From Crossaster papposus (taxonomy: Eukaryota; Echinodermata; Asteroidea; Velatida; Solasteridae): a stretch of 64,000 bases of DNA. Numbering within the stretch: position 1 is the first letter of the stretch; the number at the start of each line of letters is the position of its first letter. Both the position numbers and the translations under genes were made by a program. Below the pieces are notes generated by a model. The model saw only the letters and a list, made by a program, of their open reading frames with translations, had not been told where the DNA came from and did not search any database. Shown piece by piece: positions 32,236 through 43,806 of this stretch. The stretch covers positions 310,001-374,000 of the forward strand of contig JBAIAA010000255.1 in assembly GCA_037893245.1 (NCBI GenBank). Direction: 5' to 3'.

Positions 32236-32370
32236 CCACGGTTTTCGTGCTGGTTAAACGAAATTGTCAGTTTATTCCTGTTCACTCGTCAGAGTACACA
32301 GTTATCTTCATTTCGTCCTCGGTCTCTCGTGAAACACTTATTTCCCTGGAATCTTGATACACGCACGACA

Positions 32371-33114
32371 ATGATTCCTACATTTGCATTGTTGTTTTTT
32401 GGGGGTTTTGCCTGTGGGGTATTTTCGGCTTCGATTTGCCCTCCGAACTGGCAACACTACGATAAATCCTGCTATCTGCTAATAACCCAACCCATGAACT
32501 GGCACCAAGCGAATCGCACCTGTGTCCAATCCCGAGCGAAACTTGCCGTTCCCAATTCCCAAGACGAACAGGAATTCCTGTGGGAGGTTTTCCTCAGAGG
32601 GTTGGATCCGAATCACACGGGGGACCTGTGGATCGGGTGCAATGACATCGAGGTGGAAGGGACATGGAAGCACTGTCCGCTGAGAGAAGACGCAAACGCC
32701 TACCAAAACTGGCACAGGGGAGAGCCGAATGGCAGAGGGTGTAGTGGTGATGCAGATTGTGGTATTATAAAAAAAAATGTCGATGGACAATGGGACGACA
32801 ACAGTTGCTCTTATCTCAACTACGCAGCCTGTGAACGACCATTCCAGAAAGAAACCACCCTTTTCTGCATTGAGACCGATCCCGCTGGCCGTATAGCCTC
32901 AGCGTGCCTCGTCGATAACATCCTGAAGGAGCTACCGGTGACTGGCCTGCTGGCGTGCGGTGAGGTCTGCCGATCGGAGCCTCGGTGTGGCTCCTTCAAC
33001 CTGATTGAGATAGGCATAGGAAAGATGCAGTGCCAACTGAACAACGCGACTCGACAGGAAGCTGGTGAGCTGTACATGAAGAATGTTCCAAACTGCTACT
33101 TTTTCAACATTTGA
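32371..33114 (+). CDS. Secreted C-type lectin with PAN/apple-like domain, copy 3
   Basis: A single-exon 247-aa protein with the same plan as copy 1: signal peptide (MIPTFALLFFGGFACGVFSA), C-type lectin domain starting CPPNW, then a PAN-like domain ending NCYFFNI. EPN is kept (GEPNGRG). The calcium-site region reads QWDDNSC, closer to WND than copy 1. Most replacements lie in the sugar-binding loop region (GRGCSGDADCGIIKKNVDGQ), including an extra Cys, while the PAN-like domain is nearly unchanged. This suggests divergent ligand specificity. AATAAA at 33246-33251 is a good polyadenylation signal. ATG 32371 was chosen for the signal peptide; the frame is open further upstream. Confidence 0.88.
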   Translation: MIPTFALLFFGGFACGVFSASICPPNWQHYDKSCYLLITQPMNWHQANRTCVQSRAKLAVPNSQDEQEFLWEVFLRGLDPNHTGDLWIGCNDIEVEGTWKHCPLREDANAYQNWHRGEPNGRGCSGDADCGIIKKNVDGQWDDNSCSYLNYAACERPFQKETTLFCIETDPAGRIASACLVDNILKELPVTGLLACGEVCRSEPRCGSFNLIEIGIGKMQCQLNNATRQEAGELYMKNVPNCYFFNI

Positions 33115-33438
33115 TTGGGATCTGTGTAAACGGTCTGCACATTAAAACGCAATACAAAACAGTAAAAGAGTTTCAATTTTGAATTCATATCCTAATGACT
33201 GTGGCACTAGTATTTATAACTTATGCATTTCATTAAAGTGATGACAATAAACCTTTGAAAGCTGTTACAGCGTCGATGAGTCAAAGGACGCACCTTGACA
33301 TGTTACCAGCTCGTTGGCTTCTGAAGGAGAATTGCAAGAAACACTTAATAGCGCACTAACGATTCCAAACTTAGAGCATCCTGTATGTTAAATTGCTTCA
33401 CAAAACGTGAACGTACAAGGCGATGTAAATATTAACTC
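33115..33438 (+). other. Lectin copy 3 3' flank, left of the insertion
   Basis: Homologous to the flanks of copies 1, 4 and 5 up to ATATTAACT at 33429-33437, where a TIR element begins. The flank resumes at 34450. Confidence 0.85.
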
Positions 33439-34449
33439 CACTCTAAAAACAGATTGGTCAAAAGACTAACCAATCTAATTGGTTGACCCAATATTAGTTG
33501 TTTTTAACCAATGTGTTGGTTAAAGCGTAACCAATGCGTTGGTTGTCCGTCAACCTTTCATATTGGTCATTCATAACCAATATGTTGGTTGTCCTTTAAC
33601 CAGTCATATTGGTTGAGCTTGTAACCAAGGTATTAACCAATCTATTGGTCATTCATAACCATTATGTTGGTTGGCCTTCAACCAGTCATATTGATTGAGC
33701 TTGTAGGAAATGTACCTACAGCAACTGACCAATCAGAAGTGAGGAAATTTGTTTTGACAATAGTCGATGTTAAATTGTAGTATTTAGTCCAAAATGTGCT
33801 TTTTTGACCATAATATGTAATTATTCAAACGATTTCATGATTGAATTTAGATTTTTGAAATGTTGACATTATTCATAAAAAACTAGCAGTGCCTTCGTCG
33901 TGCACAAAAAAGCGAACTATAAAACTAACAACAACAATAGCTAAATTTGTAGTAAGTGTTCAGTGGGTAATATCTATTAGGAATAGGTTATTATTGTATG
34001 TGCGTAATTGCAATGTGTAATAAGTTAATTCCATTGGTATTATTTGATTACGTAATTTGTCCACGTTATGTAATTGGTTGCGTGGGAACCAATACATATT
34101 GGTTGTAACCAATGGTTAACCATTATAAATTGTTTGACCAATCTGGTATCGGTTGGTGTTTTAACCAATGCAATGCAATTAGTTGCGTGTTAACCAATAT
34201 GAATTGGTTGCAGCTCTACCATTATGTATTGGTTAGTGCTATAACCAATATGGATTGGTTGGAGTCCTAACATTGTAGATTGGTTAAACTAACGGTTAGT
34301 GTTATAACCAATAGGGATATTGGTTAAATAGGTAACCAATATCAGATTGGTTATTTTAACCAATATTTTGGTTATCCACATATCTACCAACTGGATTGGT
34401 TGAAATCGACTAATATATTGGTTATTTTTAACCAATCTGTTTATAAGTG
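33439..34449. mobile_element. TIR element packed with ATTGGTT/AACCAAT motifs (about 1.0 kb)
   Basis: The ends CACTCTAAAAACAGATTGGT and ACCAATCTGTTTATAAGTG are inverted. Uninterrupted flanks at lectin copies 1 and 4 (TTAACTACACAGTGGG) show this is an insertion. A TA target with one mutated copy fits best. Two outer zones (33450-33705 and 34070-34440) hold dozens of ATTGG or CCAAT motifs, often as CCAAT-n-ATTGG hairpins; the middle is AT-rich and lacks them. No transposase ORF. Confidence 0.82.
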
Positions 34450-34818
34450 TACACAACGGGCTGTATGAATATACAAACTGTAGCAAATGCTTGTAAGTAC
34501 AAGTAAACAAGAACAACATTTACTTTGCAATAAAAGCATTTAGAAAAATCAAATGCTTGAATCGTATAAATACAATTTTTACTGTTCAGCATTTGCTTAC
34601 TGAAATGGTAGTAAATGCTTCCTACTTAACTTGCGTTCATTGTGTGTATTAGTCGTGGTATGCAGCGCGCGTGGGCCCTCGGCTCCCTACAACGTAAACC
34701 GAGTTGTTAATTAAACACCAAACGGTATTTATATAGGACAACACCAGTAAAAGTCAACACCAGATGATCCTATAATTATAGATACAATAGTGTTCATTTA
34801 ACACCGCCGTTTTTGCAA
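34450..34818 (+). other. Lectin copy 3 3' flank, right of the insertion, with a small MITE
   Basis: It continues the lectin flank (ACAAACTGTAGCAAATGC) and then sequence shared with 59460-59640, including a MITE of about 110 bases (34697-34810) with TTAACAC-like ends. Confidence 0.7.
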
Positions 34819-37440
34819 TGACCTGCCCTTTACGTGCATAATCCAGCACCACTGGAGCAAAATATGTCCGAAGTGCTAAAAATGAAGTGCTGAAAATAGG
34901 TGCTGGCAAGCAAAACTATTTGGATTGGTCTATTGCGTCATGTAATTGTTTCGACAAGTCTGGGATTGTTTGCGTTTACACGTTTGTTGTCATCGTACGT
35001 GTGCTAGTGTCTGCTGACAGGGGACCCATCCTTCGGAAGCGAAAAGGTAAGCAAATAAAAATGATGAATTTGTTCATTGAGATAATATTAATAATACATA
35101 GATCTAGTTAACATTTGAGTATAGCTTTGTGGATGATTTAATAATAATACACTAACAAGTCTGACGTGCAATCACTGTCTTCATGGCCGTTTCATGGTGA
35201 TGCACGTCAACGTCGATTGTGGCGACTTATTTATCGATCTAGAATAGGCCTAACGACTGGTTTTTTGTTTCTTCATATTTGCCAACAAACGGTATTTCTT
35301 GCAAATGGAGGGCTATTTTAATACATTATTAAATTTTAGCTAGTAGAACTCACGACCGGAACTCTACGGCTTCATGGATTAGCTGTTGCCATGGTTGCTA
35401 TCTTACAACACAAAGACAGAAGGTCGACCATGTCTCTCATCAATACGTAGACAAGCAGCTTGTGATTATGAGGTAGGTCCCAACCCTTTTTTTTAATTTG
35501 AATTGCTGATGTGCATTGAAAGGATTACAGCAATGACTGCTGAGAGTAAGAGTAACAGGCCGACAAGAAAAGAACCAGGCAAAACAAGTCAACATGATTA
35601 TAGGGAGAGGGTTAAGATTTGATGTTTTGCAATCTAAACCCCTCCCCCCACCTCCAGTAATTGATTGTGGCATTGGCAAGTTAACTGAAATATGATAAGT
35701 GCAGTCAGAGGTACATGTAGTATATGTATAAATATCGATCATGCATGGTGATAATATGAAGAAAGGATTACAGCAATGACTGCCGAGAGTAAGAGTAACT
35801 GGCAGACAAGAGAGGAACCAGGCAAAACAAGTCAGCATGATTATAGGGGGAGGGTTAAGATTTGATGTTTTGCAATCTAAACCCCTCCCCCCACCTCCAG
35901 TAATTGATTGTGGCATTGGCAAGTTAACTGAAATATGATAAGTGCAGTCAGAGGTACATGTAGTATGTATAAATATCGATCATGCATGGTGATAATATGA
36001 AGAAGAGCATGGCATACCCTTAAAGTTGTCAACTCCCCAAGCTATTTGATTATAAGTGTTAAGGTCAGTTTTGGTGATGTATAAATATTTTTTTTAATGT
36101 GATTTTTATTGTAATGATTAACAAAATTCTGTTATTTTTTCCTTTCTTCCTAAAAAGTCGGCAGTTCACTCTATCCGGGGTGCATTTAAGAATGAATCCA
36201 CAAAGCAGCCTACACTTCTTGCATTCGGCTCTAGATCACCAGTAAAGCAGATCCTACGTGTTCAACCTGAAGTAGGCCTACTCAACATTCCTGACAAACT
36301 TCTTCATCTATACCTGAACTTAAGTCTCAGGTATATGGCCTCAAATACACAGGAAAGCTGCCACCTCGAGTAACTGAAGTTGCCATGACACTTAAGGCAC
36401 AGTAAATAATTTGCCTTAAAATCATGACCAAACAACGCCAGCTAGGCCGGACTCCTTCATTGCAAACGGTATAAATGTTCTCTGCCAAAGCATAATTGGG
36501 TACAATTGTGGAGAAGTTTAACCTGGGCTATAAACACATACAACTAGATAAGCCAAATGTGTTATTTCGTGATAAGTAATTTCTGATAAAAATCATTAAA
36601 GATTGCAATTTTTGATGTAAATCACACTGGTTACAATATTTCAAGTTAAATTTCTGGTGTTCAAAGGGAAACAAATCACTAAGGAAAATATTCTAAACCT
36701 GTACACATTGGACCAATTACACTTTTTGAGAGTTGATTTATTTTCAGAAGATTCCTGTTCTTTTATTTTTATGGTAAAACCTTATTATCCATTAAATAAT
36801 TAATTAAAAGAATGACTTATTACTAATGAATATGATTTTGGATAAATCAAGTTGTTTAAGCTGGTTAATTCTCGTTTAATTCTTTCCTGTATTTTGTCCA
36901 TTTGTATGTGACTGGTTCCCTGCTTAATCATTTAGGAAAGTAAATTTTGTTTACAAATGTACATGTACTGGAAATCTTGACTATTTTGTAGGTTTCTATA
37001 ACCACATTTATTCTGCACCGCAAAATGAGTGCAAAATCAGTATTTTTTTTTGGAAACTTAGTTTAAAGTTTGGTACTTAATTTTAATAGTATATTGACAA
37101 TTTAAGTGTCTACACTTCGCGCTTTGATGCAACACTCTAGATGGAATAAAATAAAATTTGCAAGAGAAAAAACCCCAACATCATGCTTCATTGATTGAAT
37201 TATTGTGTTTTGGAATTATAGAAAAGTGGCACTTATTGTGTTTATTTTAGCTCCCTGTGAGTGCACATATTGAATCAGCTCATTGCACCTTAAGTGTATT
37301 ATGAGTAGCTCTTTTGAGTGCTGTTGTTGTAGCACTCTTGAACGTGCTGAATCAGCACAGCTAGTGCAATCACTGTACAAACACCTGGAAGTGACACTTT
37401 TTAGATCTTCAAGTGCTAAATTAGCACTTTGTTTTTTATA
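34819..37440. mobile_element. Unclassified 2.6-kb insertion relative to the paralogous block
   Basis: At 59640-59695 the flanking sequences are joined by only about 50 bases, so this stretch is extra. It includes an ORF of 74 codons (34887-35111), an exon-like open segment at about 36158-36353 preceded by a pyrimidine tract (coding KNESTKQPTLLAFGSRSPVK in one frame), and a 243-bp tandem duplication. The right part (37225-37440) has several GTGCTNNNTNAGCAC-like pairs. No domain was recognised, and its ends are not defined well enough to assign a family. Confidence 0.5.
35521..36004. repeat. Tandem duplication, 243-bp unit, two copies
   Basis: The unit begins AGGATTACAGCAATGACTGC at 35521 and again at 35764, ending near GATAATATGAAGAA. 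The copies are almost identical, so the duplication is recent. A 160-codon minus-strand frame across both units simply follows the repeat. Confidence 0.93.
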
Positions 37441-37559
37441 GTGTATAATTGCTCCGAAAATTCCGAGCAGAACTGTGTGCATTTGTATGCGCGTGTGACG
37501 TTGCGTACATAATCATGTGAAGTAACATGCATAATCGCCGACTCATAGGTCAAGTTTCT

Positions 37560-37760
37560 GTTACGGTTGCCTAGCGATAACGTACGGGACTTTCGATCGC
37601 AACCTCCCGGGTTCGCATCCTGAAACGATTTTGGTAAGATTTTTTCTTAAAAGGACTAAGTACAAATGGAAGGTAAAATTCGAAAATCGAATGCGCAAGT
37701 GCCAGTGGCCAAGCGGTAACATACGGGAGTTTCGATCGCAACCTTTTTTCTTTAAGTGAT
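37560..37760. repeat. tRNA-derived SINE-like segment
   Basis: GGTTGCCTAGCGATAAC, then CCCGGGTTCGCATCCTG, resemble pol III A- and B-box sequences (B box GGTTCGCATCC). A second A-box-like GTGGCCAAGCGGTAAC follows near 37709. The same segment is at 59808-59990 in the paralogous block. It is not a complete tRNA cloverleaf. Confidence 0.5.
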
Positions 37761-38594
37761 TCTACGTATAGGGAGCCTAATTCTGTCAGGGGGCCCAGAT
37801 ACCCGGTAAGGGTGTCGGTTGATGGGAAGCTTGCTATGCAGGTATATCAGGAGTGTGTTATGGTTATATATATAAATTAAGGTGACGTCATGATTACGCC
37901 ATCATGTGATTTAGTATGGATTTATTAAGTTTTGGGGATCTTTAAGCTCTTGGAAGTACAGTTTCAGTAGATATCAGATCAGGTTAGAAGGAACATGTTT
38001 TGTCATCGAATAAACTACTCCAGGGCCGATGCAGCGCGCAGCACGAGTGGGGCGCCGTCTGACGGCCACATAATGCCACCGACTCAAGCAGGACCGCGTT
38101 AGTATGCTGGGAACTTAGCAGCTCCGATCAAGCAATCAACGCGGCGCCGCATGTACCCCTAGATGAGCTGAAACATAAGAGTTTCACTCTTTTTTACTAT
38201 TGAGTTTTTTACTATTTTACATTTAGAGAGAAAAATAGACATCGATTGGGTCGGGCACGAGACGAGTCTGAGCGGTTGCCAACAACTCACACATCAAGGA
38301 TAATAATCTTAGGGAGTTTAGGCCTCCGATTCAAAGATAAATCTCGGCACGCACTTTATGGTTAACTTAATTAGCCCCATGCTGTTGTATGTACGATAAT
38401 CACCATCACCATTGCCAAACTGCATAAACAAAGCCAAAGACGTAGACGAAGCTGGGATTTAGAAAACGGCCTTAAATTAAAGTCAGGCAAGATTGCGTCT
38501 GGTATGACTCCCCTAACTTGAGGGGGGTACTTTTGCAGGGAGCCCATAGCAGATGTAGTTTGGTTCAAGTTAGCAGCAAGGCCTTGCAGGCAAT
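37761..38594. other. Flank shared with the 60 kb block, then unassigned sequence
   Basis: 37761-37990 matches 60005-60230 (GTATATCAGG, GTGACGTCATGATTACGCC). After that no gene is seen before the TRIM pseudogene. Confidence 0.6.
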
Positions 38595-40512
38595 TCACAT
38601 CCGCTGCAAGATTTTTATGGAATGTCTGTCTGCAACAACCACATCGCCAGTGGGTGTATAGGCCATTTCTGTCGGATTGTACAGCTTTTCGGCTACAGTA
38701 CCTACCATTAATCCATTTGGGTCGTACTGCTTTATTTGTGAGGTTCCCCTGTTAATACCATGGTGAACAGCTACATTAAAGTAACCATGACTGTCACAAA
38801 GAATCCCGGTGTGATTTACGGGACTTTTGTGCACAAGACTCCTGATACTGAACACCTCATTGCCCTTGAGGTCTACGCAGAAGAGGGTTTTACCTTCGTA
38901 ATTAGGTATGAACAGGCGCTCCATGTTATTCATTGCTAAATCAAAATTCACATTTTCATTTGGAATGGTTGCTACTAACGAGCCATCGAGCAAATGCACA
39001 GAAACAACTTTCCTGCCCCAGTCAGCCACAGCTAGTCGTTCTCCAGCTGCGTCTAGCGCAATAGCGGTTAACTGACTTGATTCTTCCTTAGATGGTGTGA
39101 ATTCGCGAATCAACTGAAGATTGTCGTCAAAAACCTTCACTTTCCTTTTGTCCGTGACTAAAAGCAGATCATCTGAGGTGACAGCAACGCCCCACGGAGC
39201 GTCCAGCTGATGACCGCTTTGAGCGGCCGAAGTTTTGAAACGTCCAGTGGAGGTTAATATCGATAGTCGATTCAGCCTTGTGTCTGTCACAGCAATGTCT
39301 CCGTTGCTGAAACATGCAACACCTCTGGCGAATTGGAATTCCCCGTCACCGTTTCCTTTCTTGCCGAACTCTTCCTTCACCTGCCACTTCTCTTTGAGCA
39401 ATATCTTCCCAAGATCCTTTTCACTGACGACATCTTGACATTTGACCCCGATGAACGAACGATCCACCTTTGCCGGTTCGCACTCGAGCTCCTTCTGGAA
39501 TTCCAAGTTGTGCATCACCTTCGGTTTGAGTTTAAAGAGCTCAAAATCATCGACTTGACTCATCATCAAGTCGTTTACGGCTGTGACGATCTGATCTGCG
39601 TGTTTCATCTGGTCACGGTTGCGCATGAGTGCCTTTTCGTACTCGCTGTCTCTCTCCTGACCGATTTTGTTGACTTGTTCGGTGATTACCTTTGCTTTGC
39701 TTCTGATTTTAGCATTTTCTGCCTCCGCCTTTGCAGAAATATCACTGCAAGCCTGAGCCAGTTTCATTTGCAATCTATTCCGTGCATGTTTGAAGGAGTC
39801 TTCGTTCGATGCAAATTGCTCTTTGCTTGTCTAGAACTTTTGCAATATGTTCTTGACACTCTCACGGAATGATTTGATGGTGTCACTGATATCAATAACC
39901 TTATGTTCCGCTGTTCGGTGCTCAGTTGCAACACACATGGCGCAAATAAACTCATCACAAGTCTCACAGTAAAAGCATATGGCGTGATCACTATGTTTTC
40001 TACATGATTTTGATGATGCGGCGGTCTTGGTAACATATTTTGGTGAAGCCGTCATTTTGTCCACGTCGTCTGCTGGAATGAGACGATGGTCTTTAGTAAA
40101 CCTCAACAATTGGTGTGCCTCTTGGCATTTCTTGCAGATGTTCTCCTTGCAGTCAAGGCATCTTGCCACGGCCTCATTTCCTTCTTCGCAGGATTCACAA
40201 GTCGCACTAGTAGTAGTTACCTTCTCTAATAACTGCTCCTGTTTGCTTATCTCATCGCCAAGAGATATCAGAAAAAAGCTAGAAGACTCTGCACTCCTTC
40301 GTCAGTAACGTCCGTCTCTCTCCTGCAGACTGGACATGTTATCTTTGCCCTCTCTGTCGTCTCTTTGCTCACCATCTTACCCAGACAGTTTAGGCAGAAG
40401 CTGTGAAGACAGTCTAACATCTTAGGATCCTTGAATCGACAGCAGCAGATCGGACATTCCAGATGCCCCAACTGATCGTGTCCAACATGGATCGGGCTGC
40501 AGCCTCCGCCAT
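38595..40512 (-). pseudogene. TRIM-NHL protein (RING, B-boxes, coiled coil, NHL), disabled
   Basis: On the minus strand the order is that of TRIM-NHL (TRIM2/3/32/71-type) E3 ubiquitin ligases. ATG 40512-40510 opens MAEAARSMLDTIS. A C3HC4 RING follows (CPICC, LDCLHSFCLNCL, CPVCRR), then B-boxes (CESCEEGNEAVARCLDC; CRKHSDHAICFYC), a coiled coil and about 260 residues of NHL beta-propeller repeats (GDGEFQFARGVACFSNGDIA), ending at 38595. Three lesions: the ATG frame and RING frame disagree near 40474-40478 (one base missing); a frame change occurs in a six-T run near 40271-40276; and a TAG stop lies at 39833-39831 in the coiled coil. The coding sequence has no introns. It is either a recent pseudogene or, less likely, carries assembly errors; three independent faults favour decay. 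Confidence 0.9.
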
Positions 40513-41878
40513 CGTGATTATGATCCTAATGCAACAAAAACCCGAGGAATAATCAAAGTGTTCGACAGGAAGAGGCTTAGGTTCGGAAGTATAGCATGGA
40601 GCTGTAACATGGAGAAGGGTTTACACTCGCCCTATACAGATAGGGCTGTAATTGCTCTCTTTTGTTTTTTAGTCTTATTTTGTTGCCATTCATTATCTTA
40701 TCTTGTCGCCTGTATAATGGCGACAAGATTATAGACAATAGACAAAAGAGCGCCAAATAATACAGCCTCATTTGTAGAGCTAGGGGTACACACTAGGTCA
40801 GACTGAATATGAAGTTATATTTGCTCTTACTATCTTTTTCATGGTCAAAATGACATTTTCCGAAATAAAATGAGATTTTTATAGTTTATTTTGACCACGA
40901 AAGCAACATTTTCTCAGTCAAAATGACCGAGAAAGTGTAAATCTTTACCCGGAAATGGGTAGAGCACATAGCATGCGCAAATGGCGATTGAGTTACGGGC
41001 CTCTAGCTTTGATCAAATAAATTCGAGTCACAGATGTTTTTTTATTATTCTGAAGTGACTTTATCAACCTATTTGTAGGGCTACAGTGCACACGAGGGAC
41101 TGAATCTAAAATGATATTTCCTCCTGTCCTTTTCATAGTAAATATTTTTTTACCCGGAAATGGGTAGAGCAAATAGGTTCAAATTCAGGATCAATTAATC
41201 TGACCCAGAGTGTGCTCTACCAACAGACTGCATTGTACATGACGTAAATGTACATACAACCACCTGAAAGCTAATCGTTCTAACGAATATTGGGCATGTT
41301 TACTATATATAACCTATTTCATTTTAATCAATTACATTGAAACTGTTTAACATGTAAAATGTACTCACTTTTTAAAACTGATTCGCCAGTTGGACGAGGT
41401 CTTCAACCACAAATATTTAAACCAGAAATCCCGTTGTACACACAAGAATGGCAAAACTACTTAGAACGGCGAATGGTGTGATCAACATGATGAATGCCAA
41501 GCCTAGCACTAGCAGTAGGCCTACATGTAGTATATATTAATAGTGTAGTACTGCTTCACTCAACATCGCGGAGAAAAAAGGTTTGTGTCGCACAACATAT
41601 TAACACATAAATACTCTAATTCAAGTTGAAGGTATAGGCCTACGTCGTATAGACACCATAATGGTGTATCTGTGTATTTGTGCAACTGCGCGGCGTTTGA
41701 GGAGGGACAACTTTGTATAGCTCTATGGGACAATTAACGCTCCAGTTGAATGTTCAGACGACTTCCGGGTAAACCTACGGAAGTTCCTAATGGACATTAC
41801 ATATGTCTTCATATATGCAGGAAAGAATAATAATTATTCTATGAAATAATTCAAAGTGAACAAAGAAATTGGCAAGAC
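40513..41878. other. No gene; diverged tandem duplication
   Basis: Segments at about 40779-40985 and 41079-41180 share TTTTTACCCGGAAATGGGTAGAGCA-like sequence and an AATGATATTT/CTTTTCAT context, suggesting an old tandem duplication of about 200-330 bases. The remainder has no supported feature. Confidence 0.5.
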
Positions 41879-41945
41879 ATGACTCGAACCTGCGACCTTT
41901 GGAATACTGGACCGGCGCTCTACCAACTAAGCTATCTTTCCCTAT
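41879..41945 (-). repeat. tRNA-derived SINE head
   Basis: On the minus strand it reads TAGCTTAGTTGGTAGAGC (A box) followed 23 bases later by GCAGGTTCGAGTC (B box). The acceptor ends do not pair well and the anticodon stem is mismatched, so this is a SINE head, not a working tRNA. A more decayed second copy is at about 42188-42232. Confidence 0.7.
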
Positions 41946-42505
41946 GTTGGCGGTCTCCCAAATTGTCAGTATCTTTGTTCGAGGGCGCTAGTCAGAAGTC
42001 ATAAACACCAGAATACCGTGTGGCCAGGGATCACACCCAATTTTACGATACAACCTGGGAAAGGACATTGTGGGGATCACTCAATGAGGATACGACTTTT
42101 TATCTTTTAATACACAAATAAACCACAAGGGAAACTGACTAGGAACATTTGCATACATTTCAAAGTGAACAAAGAATTAAAAAAACTGCGACCTCCGGAA
42201 TACCGGACGGCGCTATACCAACTGAAATATGAAATATTCACATAATTAATTTTCAACCGAGGTGTATTTATTTTAATAATAGCTTTTTATGGCAAAGCAT
42301 CTCTCCACTCCACTCCTAAAAAGAGACGTGTTACGGGTAGAAAAAGGTGTAGAAAAAAATTGTTTAAATATAATAATCTGAAATCAGGTTAAGAAACCAG
42401 ACTGATCTAGTTGGCTGGCACACATTAACGGTTGTTTAACGGTATCGCAAATAAAATGGGGACTTACTCAATTTAATAAATTGGAGGGAGTCTTTGAAAA
42501 TAGTC

Positions 42506-42545
42506 AGGTATTTCCAACGATTGCCGGCCGGCAATCGTTGGAAAA
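42506..42545. repeat. Hairpin shared with the TTAAAGGTAG MITE core
   Basis: CCAACGATTGCCGGCCGGCA extends to a perfect 32-base palindrome, the same motif as in the MITE at 16584-17281. Terminal repeats are not clear here. Confidence 0.65.
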
Positions 42546-42694
42546 TGATACAATACAACAGACCCTATAAGTTATAACCCAAACACTAACCCACATCTTC
42601 TAGTTTTTAAGTAATTTGAGTAAAATCAAAAAATCTATTTTGTGAAATTTCTTGTGTGAACCTACTAATCTATATAAATGTAAGTTCTCCTGTT

Positions 42695-42811
42695 AATACA
42701 GTAATGAACAGCTACATTAAAGTAACCATGACTGTCACAAAGGATCCCGGTGGGATTCACGGGATTTGTGTCCACAAGTGTCTTGATACTGAACACCTCA
42801 TTGCCCTTGGT
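42695..42811 (-). pseudogene. Fragment of a TRIM-NHL gene
   Basis: About 117 bases match the NHL region at about 38747-38868 (shared run GAACAGCTACATTAAAGTAA) with several substitutions. Only part of the propeller is represented, about 2.2 kb from the larger pseudogene's start and in the same orientation. It indicates a second, now almost erased TRIM-NHL copy. Confidence 0.85.
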
Positions 42812-42975
42812 TCCGGCAAAAACTGTGTTTAGCGAGTAAACACCTTTCTATACACTTTCTTGCTATCAGCTTGTCAACATGTTTACATGCTAAACATTTT
42901 TAGCACGAGAAACGTTTGTTTGTTCGTTCGTTCGTTTGTTTGTTCATGTTTGCAAATACTACCTTTAACCTGCAG

Positions 42976-43223
42976 CTTCTCAAGACGTTCCTGCCAGCTA
43001 TGAAGGAAGCTAACCGCGGTCACATCGTTACCATCGCCGGCACTGCAGCCTACTTTCCTATCCGTCACATGGGCGCCTATACCTCCAGCGTGTGTGCTGC
43101 AGTAGGTATACACGACGCCATACTGGTGGATCTTACATTTGAGAATAAGACTGGTGTCAAGATGACATTGGTGTGCCCGTCCCTGATCGCCACAAACATG
43201 ATACTAGGCCGCATCAATTACGG
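42976..43223 (+). CDS. SDR16C-like dehydrogenase gene B, catalytic-region exon
   Basis: The exon runs from an AG acceptor (CTTTAACCTGCAG, ending 42975) to a GTGAGA donor at 43224. It encodes LLKTFLPAMKEANRGHIVTI, then AGTAAYFPIRHMGAYTSSVC and PSLIATNM. This is the region of classical short-chain dehydrogenases holding the catalytic Ser and the Tyr-x3-Lys pair, in a form closest to SDR16C/RDH10/HSD17B11 proteins (retinoid or steroid oxidoreductases of ER and lipid droplets). The Tyr is present (YTSSV), but the Lys position is Val, and the residue 13 before the Tyr, normally Ser, is Gly. The N-terminal NAD(P)-binding exon is not found between here and the TRIM pseudogene. It may be a pseudoenzyme or a decaying gene. 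Confidence 0.85.
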
Positions 43224-43806
43224 GTGAGATGTTTGTATTTTTTAATACAGTGCGTTTCAAAACATGCAAACAAAATATAACGAAATGCCAAGCGTAGAAT
43301 GTGTAACCAGCAAATAATATAGATATGGTTTGAACGATACACATTTGACAGAGTTATGAGTAATTTCCCAAGAGAGGTCAAATTGTCCACCATACTCTAC
43401 CCACCAAATTTCGATACAATCTATCTTGTAGTTGTGTCCCCCCGTAATCCGGCTAACGGACAAAAAGGAAAAAGAAAAAAGAGAAACCTCCGCCATCTGA
43501 AATGATCAGAGGCAATGAGAAGTTAATAAGCACATTGCCGCGACGTAAACTGCACAACCCGTGTATCCGATTCCATAAAGTTACAAATCACAACTCAATA
43601 ACTATATAGGCCTATAGTAAAACTACGGGGCTCCAAAACATCATTATCTGTTATTTAACAAATATTTACCAATAGGTTTTCCTAAAAACTTTAGGACAAC
43701 TGTTGAAACTCGACCCACGCAGATAATTTTGCAATGCCTAAACTTTTGTTTCCACATCGGTTCAGTGTTGATGGTTTTCTTGTACTGTATTTGTATTCTT
43801 TTCAAG
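43224..43806 (+). other. SDR-B intron
   Basis: 583 bases between a GTGAGA donor and a TTCTTTTCAAG acceptor. Phase 2 is kept across it. No other feature is recognised. Confidence 0.8.

Noticed and set aside
33439-34449. Satellite DNA
   Set aside because: The element is single in the window, has inverted termini and a defined empty site in paralogous flanks, so it is an inserted element and not a tandem satellite.
35440-35922. 160-codon minus-strand ORF with an internal repeat
   Set aside because: The internal repeat equals the 243-bp DNA duplication; the composition and lack of any domain suggest chance.
41879-41945. Functional tRNA gene on the minus strand
   Set aside because: A and B boxes are present, but the acceptor and anticodon stems do not pair properly. 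It is better explained as a SINE head.
43257-43496. Minus-strand ORF inside the SDR-B intron
   Set aside because: No domain, no duplicate, and of a length expected by chance in AT-rich DNA.
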